Source: Treponema sp. (GTDB lineage Bacteria > Spirochaetota > Spirochaetia > Treponematales > Treponemataceae). Taken from it: a stretch of 64,000 nt of DNA. Below, one piece after another: positions 1-8,957 of this stretch. A model generated the notes under the pieces. The model made no database searches, was not told where the DNA came from, and worked only from the letters and a program-made list of their open reading frames with translations. The translations under genes and the position numbers were made by a program. The stretch's first letter is position 1. Each line of letters begins with the position of its first letter. The stretch is taken from contig JAEEYO010000057.1 of assembly GCA_016288205.1 (NCBI GenBank), positions 54,108-118,107 of the forward strand, read 5' to 3'.

Positions 1-710
1 CCGTGCGCCGTGGACCGGTATTCTCAAACGTGGTCCTTGCCGATGAAATCAACCGTGCCCCCGCAAAAGTACAGTCCGCGCTCCTTGAGGCAATGGCCGA
101 GCACCAGGTAACGATTGGTGAGACGAGCTATCCCCTGCCGGAGCCGTTTTTCGTGCTTGCGACCCAGAACCCGATCGAGCAGGAGGGAACCTACAATCTT
201 CCCGAAGCCGAGCTGGACCGTTTCTTAATGAAGCTGGTTGTGCCCTACCCCACGCCCGAAGAGGAAATCCAGATTGTAAAGTCCAACGGAGAAGCCATGA
301 GCCAGCCGGTTCTCTCGGTTTTCCCTGCATCCGCCATTGAAAGATGCAAGAGCGCAGTCAAGGCAATCACAGCGGACGACAAAATCATCAATTATATAGT
401 CTCCATAGTCAATGTCACACGTCCCGACCAGACACGCAACGAAAGACGCAGCTCCTCGGCCCAGAAAAAGAACGACATCATGCACTACATCTCATTCGGA
501 GCATCCCCGCGTGCCGGAATCGCACTCCTGCAGTGCTCAAAGGTAGCGGCTCTTTTTGCTGGACGCAGCTTCGTACTTCCTGAGGATGTGCAGTCGGTGG
601 CAAAACCGGTTCTCAGGCACAGGCTTGTCCTCAACTACGAGGCATCGGCAGACAACGTATCAACAGACGACCTCATCTCCAAAATCATTGAGCTCATGCC
701 GCTTCCGTAA
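1..710 (+). CDS. moxR: MoxR-family AAA+ ATPase, 5' truncated by window edge
   Basis: C-terminal 235 or so residues of a MoxR AAA+ ATPase; the P-loop lies outside the window. Visible are the Walker B segment (VVLADEINRAP), the sensor-1 stretch (FVLATQNPIEQEG) and the arginine-finger helix (PEAELDRF), followed by the C-terminal lid domain. Intact family members are about 330 residues. MoxR ATPases act as chaperone-like motors on von Willebrand A (vWA) proteins, and this one heads a bat operon encoding a DUF58 protein and BatA/BatB, its likely clients. It ends 14 nt before the DUF58 gene. The family call is firm; the exact client is inferred from position. Confidence 0.95.
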   Translation, partial: VRRGPVFSNVVLADEINRAPAKVQSALLEAMAEHQVTIGETSYPLPEPFFVLATQNPIEQEGTYNLPEAELDRFLMKLVVPYPTPEEEIQIVKSNGEAMSQPVLSVFPASAIERCKSAVKAITADDKIINYIVSIVNVTRPDQTRNERRSSSAQKKNDIMHYISFGASPRAGIALLQCSKVAALFAGRSFVLPEDVQSVAKPVLRHRLVLNYEASADNVSTDDLISKIIELMPLP

Positions 711-724
711 CGAGGGTCGCATTT

Positions 725-1597
725 ATGGATACAGCGACTTTAACAAGAAAAGCGAACCTCCTGCACCTCACATCGCTGAGCCTTGCGGAGGGTATGCGCA
801 ACGGTTCATTCAGGTCCCTTTACAAAGGCCGCGGAATAGATTTTCAGGGAGTGCGTGAGTATTTCGACGGTGATGACGTGCGTGCGATTGACTGGAACGT
901 TACAGCCCGCATGGGTCGTCCCTTCGTGAAGCAGTACGACGAGGAGAGGGATTTGAACGTCCTTCTTCTGATTGACGTCTCACGCTCCATGAGGTCAGGA
1001 TCCGGCAGACGGTCCCGGCTTGAGATAGCTGTGGATTGCGCGTCCCTCATGACACTTGCGGCATACCATAACTCATCCCCCGTCGGCGCGATAATATTCG
1101 ACGGAAAGGTTCAGTTCAACTGTCCTCCGGCGGCAGGCCACGATCAGGTCATGCTCCTGCTCTCTCAGTTTGAGAAAATCGGGGAGACCTCATCAAACGG
1201 ATCCATCATGGACACGGCACTTCTCGCGGCACAGAGAGTCCTGAAAAAACGCACGCTCATAATGATTTTCTCGGATTTCCGCACGTCATCATGGGGACAG
1301 CCCTTCGGACATCTCTGCCAGAGAAACGATGTGGTCGCGGCAAGGATTACGGACACTCTTGACGACCTCATTCCTCCGGTTGGCTCCATTCCGTTCTCAG
1401 ATCCCGAAAGCGGCAAACGCATGATCCTCCCCACATCCTCATCGAAGTTCCGACGCATGTGGAGGCAGGACAACGAGCAGCGCATGGAGCAGTGGAAGCA
1501 CGAATGTCTCCGCCACGGTGGATATCCCATGACCATAGCAACAGGCACGGATCCTCTCCGCGAGCTGACACGCTTTTTCCTGGCAAGGGAGCAGTAA
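725..1597 (+). CDS. DUF58 domain protein (vWA-like fold)
   Basis: 290 residues. The DUF58 core motif is clear (AIDWNVTARMGRPFVKQY near residue 56). It is followed by a vWA-like strand carrying a DxSxS metal-site motif (LIDVSRSM) and a later IMIFSDF strand. No signal peptide or membrane span is seen, so it is probably cytoplasmic at the membrane. DUF58 proteins almost always sit beside moxR and bat genes; the family's biochemical role is not established. The start has GAGGGT upstream and lies 14 nt after moxR; the next gene starts 1 nt after its stop, so translation is probably coupled. Confidence 0.9.
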   Translation: MDTATLTRKANLLHLTSLSLAEGMRNGSFRSLYKGRGIDFQGVREYFDGDDVRAIDWNVTARMGRPFVKQYDEERDLNVLLLIDVSRSMRSGSGRRSRLEIAVDCASLMTLAAYHNSSPVGAIIFDGKVQFNCPPAAGHDQVMLLLSQFEKIGETSSNGSIMDTALLAAQRVLKKRTLIMIFSDFRTSSWGQPFGHLCQRNDVVAARITDTLDDLIPPVGSIPFSDPESGKRMILPTSSSKFRRMWRQDNEQRMEQWKHECLRHGGYPMTIATGTDPLRELTRFFLAREQ

Positions 1598-1598
1598 G

Positions 1599-2681
1599 AT
1601 GAAAAAGATTTACGTCCTTGCCGCAAGCATTTTATTCTCTCTGATTTTCCTTTCACCCGCTTTTTCACAGAGCAGCTCCACGGAAGATTTCGTGCAGCAG
1701 ATTCTGGTTCCCAAGGACATTTATGTAGGTGACCACGTTCAGCTTCACTACACCTTCAACAGTCCCATAGATTTTTTCGCGCTTTCGGATCCCTCAAGGA
1801 TTGAAGGCGACGTGCTTACACTGAACCCGAAGAGCCCGGCTTTTGTCTCGCCCGACGAATCCTTTACAGTAAACGACGTGTCCCTGCACCGCAACGGAAT
1901 GAGCTACACGCTTTTAATCGCCTTTATTCCTTGGCGTCCCGGACAGCTTGAGTTCCCGGAGTTCGACCTGAACGAATATTGCAGGACCACGGATTTCACA
2001 ACGACCGTTACGGAAAGCGAGGTTCCCATAGAAAATCTCGTGCAGTACAAGATGAAGCTCCAGAGCGTGACGGTTCTTTCCCTCGTAGAAAGCATGGGAG
2101 CCACGGGAATCAGACCGGCAATCTCCCCGAGGCTTCTTCCTGGAACGACATACACAGTGTGGACCCTGATCATCGTGGGCATACTGGTGCTTTTTGCGGC
2201 CGGTTTCGCTCTTGCAAAGATGAGGGCAATCAAGGAAGCGTATTACAATCTGCTTGAGTACCTGGGATTCCTTAAGAACGTCCATACCGCCAAGAGAGGA
2301 CTCAAAAAACTCTCCGAAAAAAATTGCGACGACGGTGACTTTGCGGCACAGTGGCAGAAAATCGTCAGGAACTACCTGGACTACCGCTTCGAGGTTCCAT
2401 TCTCCTCGGTCACCACGAAAAGGATTGCATCCGTAATCAACACGGCGACCGGAAACATGCTCGGTGAAAGACAGGAGAATGCCGTAATGGACATTGTTTC
2501 TCTTTTCATGCGCACCGACTATATCATTTTCGCACAGAACTCGATCGACTCCAAGCAGCTTCCCCTTGAGGACCATCAGGCGGCATTCAGTGAGGGCGAG
2601 AGGAACAAAATCGTGGAGATTACCGAAAAAGCCATAGACGGTCTTGAGGCGAAGAACACGGACGAAGGAGGCGACTTATGA
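1599..2681 (+). CDS. Exported, membrane-anchored protein of the bat operon
   Basis: 360 residues with an N-terminal signal peptide (hydrophobic residues 6-22, cleavage after AFSQ likely). An extracytoplasmic beta-rich domain spans about 25-180, one transmembrane helix lies near 186-207 (VWTLIIVGILVLFAAGFAL), and about 150 cytoplasmic residues follow. This layout resembles BatD-like or other bat-operon accessory proteins, but I do not recognise a specific family. GGGAG precedes the ATG, 1 nt after the DUF58 stop, and its own stop overlaps the batA start (ATGA). The gene order suggests it works with the vWA proteins at the inner membrane. Confidence 0.8.
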   Translation: MKKIYVLAASILFSLIFLSPAFSQSSSTEDFVQQILVPKDIYVGDHVQLHYTFNSPIDFFALSDPSRIEGDVLTLNPKSPAFVSPDESFTVNDVSLHRNGMSYTLLIAFIPWRPGQLEFPEFDLNEYCRTTDFTTTVTESEVPIENLVQYKMKLQSVTVLSLVESMGATGIRPAISPRLLPGTTYTVWTLIIVGILVLFAAGFALAKMRAIKEAYYNLLEYLGFLKNVHTAKRGLKKLSEKNCDDGDFAAQWQKIVRNYLDYRFEVPFSSVTTKRIASVINTATGNMLGERQENAVMDIVSLFMRTDYIIFAQNSIDSKQLPLEDHQAAFSEGERNKIVEITEKAIDGLEAKNTDEGGDL

Positions 2682-3679
2682 TGGAATTTGAGAATCCGGG
2701 CGCATTCTTCCTCCTGCTGCTCATCCCGCTTTTTTTCTTCCTGCGCTACGTGAGGATTTTTTCACCCATAACATTCCCGCTGACACTCGGCGACTGGCAC
2801 GGAAAATTTTTCAACTGGAACAGCCGTCTCAGGCAGATTGCGTCGACCCTTTCCACGGTTCTTGCGGTGTCAGGTTTCGTAAGCCTCATCATCGCCTATT
2901 CGAACCCGGTCATACATCATCAGGAAAAGATTTACTCTTCCAGGGGTGCCGACATACTTTTCGTACTGGACACAAGCCCCTCAATGGCGGCAAAGGACAT
3001 GTCCGACATGAAGAGGATTGACGCGGCGAAACAGGCAATCAAGGCTCTGCAATCCGAAAGCACTGGAGATTCCGTGGGACTCGTGGAGATGGCAAAGGAA
3101 GCGGCCGTGGTTGTTCCCCCGACAATGGACCGCAACGTATTCTTCAGCAAGCTTGACGACATAGTGCTCGGAGAGATGGGAGACGGAACTGCCATAGGAA
3201 ACGGACTCGCATGTGCCATAATGCACCTTGAGTCATCGCGCTCACCCAGAAAAAGCATAGTGCTGATTACCGACGGAGAGAACAACGCGGGAACGATTCA
3301 CCCCCACACGGCGGCACATCTAGCGCACGACAAGAACATCTCGCTGTATGTCCTTGGAATCGGCACAAAGGGAACCGTACCGCTTGAGTACATGGACCCC
3401 ATGACAGGAAAAATCTACTCGGGATTTTTAAACTCAAATTACGACAGCACGGTTCTTGCCCAGATTGCGGCGGAGGGCGGCGGAAAATTCTTTGAGGCGG
3501 AGTCACTTTCAGCTCTTTCCCAAACTCTTGACTCGGTGGAGAGAAGCGAAAGTCTCGTTCAGACATACCACATAAAGAACATGGACGAGGAATTCTACAG
3601 GCTTTTCATCGCACTTGGAGCCGCGTTCCTGGTTTTCGCAGTCTTCATCCGCAGGTTCGCCCTGAAGGAGGTTCTATGA
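2678..3679 (+). CDS. batA: BatA-type vWA membrane protein
   Basis: 333 residues. Two N-terminal transmembrane helices (about 9-24 and 57-78) precede a vWA domain with a complete MIDAS-type motif (VLDTSPSM near residue 93) and the later ITDGENN strand. A C-terminal helix (about 308-324) anchors the protein, so the vWA domain sits in the periplasm between helices, as in BatA. It overlaps its upstream and downstream neighbours by ATGA, giving strict translational coupling. Bat proteins were first linked to aerotolerance in Bacteroides; their direct molecular role is still unclear. Confidence 0.92.
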   Translation: MMEFENPGAFFLLLLIPLFFFLRYVRIFSPITFPLTLGDWHGKFFNWNSRLRQIASTLSTVLAVSGFVSLIIAYSNPVIHHQEKIYSSRGADILFVLDTSPSMAAKDMSDMKRIDAAKQAIKALQSESTGDSVGLVEMAKEAAVVVPPTMDRNVFFSKLDDIVLGEMGDGTAIGNGLACAIMHLESSRSPRKSIVLITDGENNAGTIHPHTAAHLAHDKNISLYVLGIGTKGTVPLEYMDPMTGKIYSGFLNSNYDSTVLAQIAAEGGGKFFEAESLSALSQTLDSVERSESLVQTYHIKNMDEEFYRLFIALGAAFLVFAVFIRRFALKEVL

Positions 3680-5343
3680 ATTTCTTCATTGAAAAACCGA
3701 AGGTCCTGTACCTCCTCTTGCTTTTGATTCCATACGGCTGGTATATGTTCTCGCGTTTCGCACGGATTGTGAAAAACCTCGGAAGACAAAAGGCCCTTGT
3801 GAAGGACGAAAACCTGCTCTCAAAATACAAGGTGAATTTTTCCCTGCGCACAGTATTCCGTATGCTCGCGTGGGTGATGATCGTACTTGCCTACGCCGGT
3901 CTCTCGTGGGGAACGAATTTCATCCCCGTGCAGAAAAACGGACGTGCCGTAAGCATGGTGTTCGACATCTCATACAGCATGGAGGCTAAGGACGGACCTG
4001 GAGAAATCACGCGTCTTCAGGCGGCGGCTGCCTATGCTGGAAGGCTCCTTGACAACATTCCGAACACATCGGTTTCGGTGGTGCTCGCAAAAGGTGACGG
4101 AGTTGTGGCGGTTCCTCTCACGGAAGACACGGAATCCGTGCGCTCCATTTTGACGGTCCTCTCCCCAACCATGATGACATCGCAGGGATCCAGTCTCGGA
4201 AAAGGAATTGAGACGGCCATCACATCCTTTCCCCCTCAAAGCGCGCAGTCAGACTATATATGGCTTTTTACCGACGGAGAGGAAACGGACTCGGCACTGC
4301 AACTGGCGCTCACACAGGCGGCGAAATACGGAATCCCGGTCGCGATAATAGGATTCGGTTCCGAGAGGGAAAGCACTGTTCTCGCGGGAGACGGAAGCAC
4401 AAAGGTAAAGACGGCTCTGCGGGCGGCATCCATACAGGAGACCATAGAGGCCGTAAAAAAACGCACCTTCTCGCAATCCGGAAGCATACTCATGCCGGAC
4501 CTTTTCTACGTTGACGCATCCGAAGTCGGATCCGCGAACAAGCTGCTCTCAAGTCTTCTGAAAAAGAGCGGAAATCCCATAACAAGCTCGGGCGACCTTG
4601 CGAACGAGGAGACATCCACGGTGTACGAGCTTCAGACTGTGGACCGTCACAACATCTTCCTGATTTTCGCGGTCGTGTTCATAGCGATCTCATTCATCTT
4701 CGGCGAGCTCCAGATTACCCTGCCCAAAAGAAAGAAACTTGAGGCGGAGGCGGCCCTTGCCATTTTCTCAATTTTCCTGACAGGATGCTCGGCACAGAGA
4801 ATAAAGGACGGCTCAAAGATTCTTGAGGGAAGGCTGAACTGGAACCGCAAGGACTATCAGGAGGCGGTCGCGGATTTCATGGACGTTGAGCAGAACGCGG
4901 GCGACCGTGGAGATCTCGAGATTCAGCAATACGCGCTCTACGGGCTTGCCACCACATATCTCATGCAGAACGAAAATTCATCCGCACAGGCACGCTACGA
5001 GCAGATAAATCCCGACGCACCAGATGAAATCAGATTCTCAGTGCTCTACAACTCAGGAATCATCGAGCACAGGAACGGAAACTACTCGGCGGCGGCAGAA
5101 TTTTTCAAGCAGGCGCTCCTGATAAAAAGCAGCGACGTGGACGCAAAAATCAACCTTGAGCTTTCACTCAAAGAGGCGACCGCACACGCAAACGCACAGG
5201 AAGCACAACTCACGCCGATTTCAGAAAACACGGATGAAATCTCTACAATGGAAAACGCAATGTATACCACTATACGGGAGAACGAACAACAGCAATGGAA
5301 AAATCGTCAGCAAGAATCAGAAAGTTCTGGATTGGATTATTGA
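3676..5343 (+). CDS. batB: BatB-BatC fusion: vWA domain plus TPR region
   Basis: 555 residues. The N-terminal part is BatB-like: two transmembrane helices (about 9-25, 57-77), then a vWA domain with MIDAS (VFDISYSM near 97) and an LFTDGEET strand, then a helix near 325-343. After it comes a second hydrophobic stretch ending in LTGC (near 369-372), which looks like a lipobox, followed by TPR-like helices to about residue 500 and a Q/E-rich tail. The TPR part matches BatC in position and content. The lipobox-like segment suggests the fused part descends from a separate lipoprotein. The 3' end overlaps the next gene by 49 nt. Confidence 0.88.
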   Translation: MNFFIEKPKVLYLLLLLIPYGWYMFSRFARIVKNLGRQKALVKDENLLSKYKVNFSLRTVFRMLAWVMIVLAYAGLSWGTNFIPVQKNGRAVSMVFDISYSMEAKDGPGEITRLQAAAAYAGRLLDNIPNTSVSVVLAKGDGVVAVPLTEDTESVRSILTVLSPTMMTSQGSSLGKGIETAITSFPPQSAQSDYIWLFTDGEETDSALQLALTQAAKYGIPVAIIGFGSERESTVLAGDGSTKVKTALRAASIQETIEAVKKRTFSQSGSILMPDLFYVDASEVGSANKLLSSLLKKSGNPITSSGDLANEETSTVYELQTVDRHNIFLIFAVVFIAISFIFGELQITLPKRKKLEAEAALAIFSIFLTGCSAQRIKDGSKILEGRLNWNRKDYQEAVADFMDVEQNAGDRGDLEIQQYALYGLATTYLMQNENSSAQARYEQINPDAPDEIRFSVLYNSGIIEHRNGNYSAAAEFFKQALLIKSSDVDAKINLELSLKEATAHANAQEAQLTPISENTDEISTMENAMYTTIRENEQQQWKNRQQESESSGLDY

Positions 5344-6692
5344 TTTTACTCGCGCAGCTCTCCGGCGTACTTTGCATCCAAAAGGCATCGGGAGCCGCAA
5401 CATGGCAATACCTCCAGTCCCTTCGCTTCAAAAAGGCGGAGAAATATTTTTTTACCGCGACCGACTGCTCATTCTCCGTGAACATTGAGAACATCACGCC
5501 CGACAAAATCACAGTCGCTGTAAATGACGTGCCGCAGAACTCAAGCTTCATCTCCATGAGGAAAGAGACTTACATCCCGTCGTCAAATGCCAGCAGCGAC
5601 CAGTACGGAACCAAAATCATACTCACGTTCAGGTTCAACGAGCCGGGAGCGTATCAGATAAAGGCGGTGGACGTAAAGGCGGACATCTACTACTGCAGGA
5701 TTCCCATAGAGTCAGTATATGTATACGAGAACCCGAGCATAGTGCATCCGAGGATTTTCGTCACTTTCGAGGACCAGAGGTACGCATCGGCAACCCCAAG
5801 CCGCTCCATAGACGCGTCGGCAGGAGACCACATCCGCTTCACGCTCTTCATCCGCTATGCCACTCAGATTGTCGATTTCTACTGGAGCATTCCCGAGAAC
5901 TCGCTTTTTACCGAAGTGGAAAGATTCGACATCACAAGGCAGAGCGTAAACACGACGGAATTCTCCCCGGATTCGGTTCCAATCGCCACCTTCGACTGGC
6001 AGCCCCTGAAACAAGGCTCGTATAAATTCCCGGATTTTACTGTCACGGCAATCTCTTTCGGAGGAATCAGGCAGTCCGTCGCGGTTCCGTCATACAAGGT
6101 CAAAGTCGGTCCCAAGGCATCAAAACCGGCGGTGAAAAAGGAGAGCGAGATTTTCTCATACGCATTCTCGGAGAATCCCGCGCAGACAACCCCGGAAGCG
6201 GAGGTAGCACCGATCCATGTGAACACCGAGGAGCTTTTGCAGCTGCACAAAAAGGAAAGATATTCCGTCCCATTCACAAGCACGGCAAGAAAGGAGCGTC
6301 AGGAGGCGGAAAAGAAAGCCGGACTCAATCCATCGCAGAATGAGCCGAACATTCCGCTTCTGATAATCATCTGGGTGATTTTCATAGTCGTGCTTGCGGG
6401 AACCGTGATTTTCTTCCTGCTCCACAAGATTCCGGCGGCTGCGACCTGTTTCGTGAGCGCGATCATCATCCTGATCAGTGCCGTCATTTACTCACGCTGG
6501 GCATCCACAAAGACTGCCGTCTTCAAGGGCGGTGAAATCAACTCCATACCCGAGGACGAGAACTCATCAGGTGTTTTCGTAATTCCGGGAACCGTAATCA
6601 GGATAGAGCGGGAATCAGGACGCTGGGTATACATCAGGTGCAACGACACTTACGGCTGGGTCAGAAAAGACTCCCTGCTTGAGATCCGCTGA
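5295..6692 (+). CDS. batD: BatD-like exported protein with C-terminal SH3-like tail
   Basis: 465 residues. An N-terminal signal sequence (RKFWIGLLILLAQLSGVL) precedes a long beta-rich extracytoplasmic region to about residue 350. Two close transmembrane helices follow (about 352-375 and 380-400), then a short domain with GTVIRI and YGWVRKDSLLEI, typical of bacterial SH3-like modules. BatD proteins share the signal peptide, beta-sandwich and helix plan. The start lies inside the batB-batC gene with a poor ribosome site, so expression probably depends on upstream translation. The exact start is less certain than the frame. Confidence 0.8.
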   Translation: MEKSSARIRKFWIGLLILLAQLSGVLCIQKASGAATWQYLQSLRFKKAEKYFFTATDCSFSVNIENITPDKITVAVNDVPQNSSFISMRKETYIPSSNASSDQYGTKIILTFRFNEPGAYQIKAVDVKADIYYCRIPIESVYVYENPSIVHPRIFVTFEDQRYASATPSRSIDASAGDHIRFTLFIRYATQIVDFYWSIPENSLFTEVERFDITRQSVNTTEFSPDSVPIATFDWQPLKQGSYKFPDFTVTAISFGGIRQSVAVPSYKVKVGPKASKPAVKKESEIFSYAFSENPAQTTPEAEVAPIHVNTEELLQLHKKERYSVPFTSTARKERQEAEKKAGLNPSQNEPNIPLLIIIWVIFIVVLAGTVIFFLLHKIPAAATCFVSAIIILISAVIYSRWASTKTAVFKGGEINSIPEDENSSGVFVIPGTVIRIERESGRWVYIRCNDTYGWVRKDSLLEIR

Positions 6693-6708
6693 GAGAACGG
6701 AGACTGAG

Positions 6709-7272
6709 ATGGATTTCGGCGACATTTTGAATCAGTGGGACAAGGAACAGAAAACCCCGGCAAAAAAGCAGGTGCAAAAACCGAACAAAAAGGCGAACGC
6801 ACCGAGCGCGGAGGAAAAGGAGCTCAGGCGGCAGGGCTACACGAGCTTCGAAAATCAGTTCAAGACGAGCGTAAATCCCATTGAGGCATGGCTGAACCGT
6901 CACGGAACCATAGACAAGGACAAAATCAACGAGCAGGCGGAAAGGGAGGCTGAGCTTGCGGACAGGGAATACCTCAAGAACATGAGACCCGAGGCAATCC
7001 TTGACCTGCACGGACTCACGCGCGACGAGGCATGGGGACGCATGGACGCTTTCGTAACCGACTGCACAAGACGCGGACTCAGGAAAATCATGGTGATTCA
7101 CGGAAAGGGAAACCACAGCCACGACTCGGATCCGGTTCTCGGACTTATGGTAAGACAGTTCATCGAGCAGGACGCAAGGCTGGGACGCTCAGGGCACCCG
7201 GACAGATATAACGGCGGAAGCGGCGCGACATGGATTCTCATCAAGGGATCGGAACACTCAAAAAATCGTTGA
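6709..7272 (+). CDS. Smr (MutS2 C-terminal-like) domain protein
   Basis: 187 residues. A charged N-terminal region (about 1-90) precedes a C-terminal Smr domain with the two family motifs: ILDLHGLTRDEAW and VIHGKGNHS, ending GGSGATWILIKG. Stand-alone Smr proteins are DNA or RNA nucleases or nicking enzymes in several bacteria. The ATG at 6709 is chosen over an upstream TTG because GGAGAC lies at the right distance. It follows the batD-like gene by 16 nt and is probably the last gene of that operon; no functional link to Bat proteins is evident. Confidence 0.87.
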   Translation: MDFGDILNQWDKEQKTPAKKQVQKPNKKANAPSAEEKELRRQGYTSFENQFKTSVNPIEAWLNRHGTIDKDKINEQAEREAELADREYLKNMRPEAILDLHGLTRDEAWGRMDAFVTDCTRRGLRKIMVIHGKGNHSHDSDPVLGLMVRQFIEQDARLGRSGHPDRYNGGSGATWILIKGSEHSKNR

Positions 7273-7403
7273 CGGCGAGTTTTTTGAAGTAGTCTAAATA
7301 AAATCAGCAAATCTACCGATAAATAATAAGAGAACCTTTAAAAACTCCTTAACCGGGGCTTTTTTTGGTATGAAACCCTAGTGTAAAAATAAGGTAGATG
7401 TAA

Positions 7404-8750
7404 ATGAGCATTTTAATAGTTGGAATCGTCATTTTATTAGTGGTTGCCGCAATCGTTGTCTTCATGGGAAAAAAGGGTGACTCGTCAAAAAAGCTGTCCT
7501 TCGGAGGCGGAAAGAGCAAAACTCAGGCTCAGATTATCCGTGACGCGAACAAAAAGCTTGAGAAGAACCCGCAGGACGCAGAGGGACTCATGGAGCTTGC
7601 CGACGTCTATTTCTCCAACAAGCTGTGGGACAAGGCTCTGCCAATCTACGACCAGCTCTTCAGGCTCGCCACCAAGGACCCGATGGTAGACGGATTCAAG
7701 GCCGTCCTTCGCCACGGTATCTGCGCGGTAAATCTGGACAAAACCCAGGAAGCCCTCGCATCGCTCAACTCGGCGTACAAGCTGGAGCCGCGTAATTATG
7801 ACGTGAACCTGAACCTTGGAATCGCAATGTACAAGGAAAAACAGTACGACAAGGCCATCCCCTGTCTTAAAAAGGCGCTGATTCTGAATCCTGAGGCGGA
7901 GGGAGTCTACTTCATCCTCGGACAGAGCTACTATCAGGGACACCATTACAGGGACAGCCTTCCCTGCTTCAAGCGCGCGCTGGGTGAGGATCCCACGAAC
8001 AAAGAGGCTCTTTTCTGCATGGCCGACGCGACCAACATGGAGGGACACGGAGATCAGGCTATCAAGGTCTTCATGCACCTGCGTCCGGATCCTGTGTACG
8101 GTCCCCGCTCATGTCTTGAGGCCGGTATGTACCACATGAAGACAGGTGATTTTGACGCCGCCATCCAGGATTTTGAGATCGGTATGAAGCACAAGGACGT
8201 CCCGCAGGATGTCATGCTCGACCTTGAGTACAGGACCGCGCAGTGTTTCTTCAGCAAAAATGATTTCGGACAGGGACTTGTGTACCTGAACAAGATCCGC
8301 ACGGTGAACGCAAACTACAAGGACGTCAACGCGCTTGCGAGCCGCTATCAGGAGCTGAGCCAGAACAAGAACCTTCAGGTCTATCTTTCAGCGGGTGCGT
8401 CTGATTTCGTGGCCCTTTGCCGCAAGTTCATAGAGACAGTCTACCGGGGATCCCAGGTCAAGGTCATGGACATAAACGTGCAGCCGGCATATACCGACAT
8501 CACGGCGGAAGTTGACTCACCGAAATGGACCGACACCGAGATTTTCCGCTTTTTCAGGACATCAGGCTCCACGGGAGAGCTTTATGTGCGCGACTTCCAC
8601 GGACACATGCATGACGTAAAGGCCGACAGAGGATTCTGTATCACGGCGGGAATCTTCACCGAGGAAGCCCACAAATACATTGAGGGACGACCTCTTGACC
8701 TGGTGGAAAAAGCCAAACTCACCAAGGTTCTTAAGGCAGTGAGCATTTAA
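7404..8750 (+). CDS. Membrane-anchored TPR protein
   Basis: 448 residues. A single N-terminal transmembrane helix (about 3-20, VGIVILLVVAAIVVF) is followed by a basic linker and several TPR repeats (about 55-330); the repeat with EKQYDKAIPCLKKALILNPEA is canonical. The C-terminal 120 residues contain no repeat that I recognise. The anchor has no cleavage site, so the repeats probably face the cytoplasm or periplasm while tethered. T. pallidum carries a TPR protein near dksA/infA, but orthology cannot be judged here. It has its own upstream gap of 131 nt and is followed by a good terminator at 8815. Confidence 0.85.
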   Translation: MSILIVGIVILLVVAAIVVFMGKKGDSSKKLSFGGGKSKTQAQIIRDANKKLEKNPQDAEGLMELADVYFSNKLWDKALPIYDQLFRLATKDPMVDGFKAVLRHGICAVNLDKTQEALASLNSAYKLEPRNYDVNLNLGIAMYKEKQYDKAIPCLKKALILNPEAEGVYFILGQSYYQGHHYRDSLPCFKRALGEDPTNKEALFCMADATNMEGHGDQAIKVFMHLRPDPVYGPRSCLEAGMYHMKTGDFDAAIQDFEIGMKHKDVPQDVMLDLEYRTAQCFFSKNDFGQGLVYLNKIRTVNANYKDVNALASRYQELSQNKNLQVYLSAGASDFVALCRKFIETVYRGSQVKVMDINVQPAYTDITAEVDSPKWTDTEIFRFFRTSGSTGELYVRDFHGHMHDVKADRGFCITAGIFTEEAHKYIEGRPLDLVEKAKLTKVLKAVSI

Positions 8751-8808
8751 GGAAAGCATTCAAGGATTCTGAGCAGTAACACAACACACAAAACATCCTT
8801 CATAAAAC

Positions 8809-8850
8809 AAAAAACCCCTGAATGTCATAAGACGCTCAGGGGCATTTTAT
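8809..8850. terminator. Bidirectional hairpin terminator
   Basis: Stem CCCCTGA (8815-8821) with TCAGGGG (8836-8842); inside the loop GTC/GAC can pair as well. A T-rich tract follows on the plus strand and a run of six A precedes it, giving U-runs in both directions. It separates the convergent TPR gene and the SUMF1-fold gene. Confidence 0.85.
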
Positions 8851-8876
8851 TTCAATGCGATTTCATCAAACAGACT

Positions 8877-8957
8877 GATTTACTCAGTGCATACGCGGTT
8901 TAACAAGTGCAAACGCGATTTACTCGGCGCAAACCTCGGTTTACTCACCGCAAACCA
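8877..8957. repeat. Four degenerate 20-21 bp tandem repeats at the 3' end of the SUMF1-fold gene
   Basis: Units at 8877-8896, 8897-8916, 8917-8937 and 8938-8957 share the pattern G(A/G)TTTACTC..(G/C)GCAAAC. The last unit contains the stop codon and the last codons (Val-Cys-Gly-Glu) of the minus-strand gene. Read on that strand, the neighbouring unit again spells Val-Cys-Ala-Glu-stop. This looks like slippage duplication of the gene's terminus. Confidence 0.7.
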
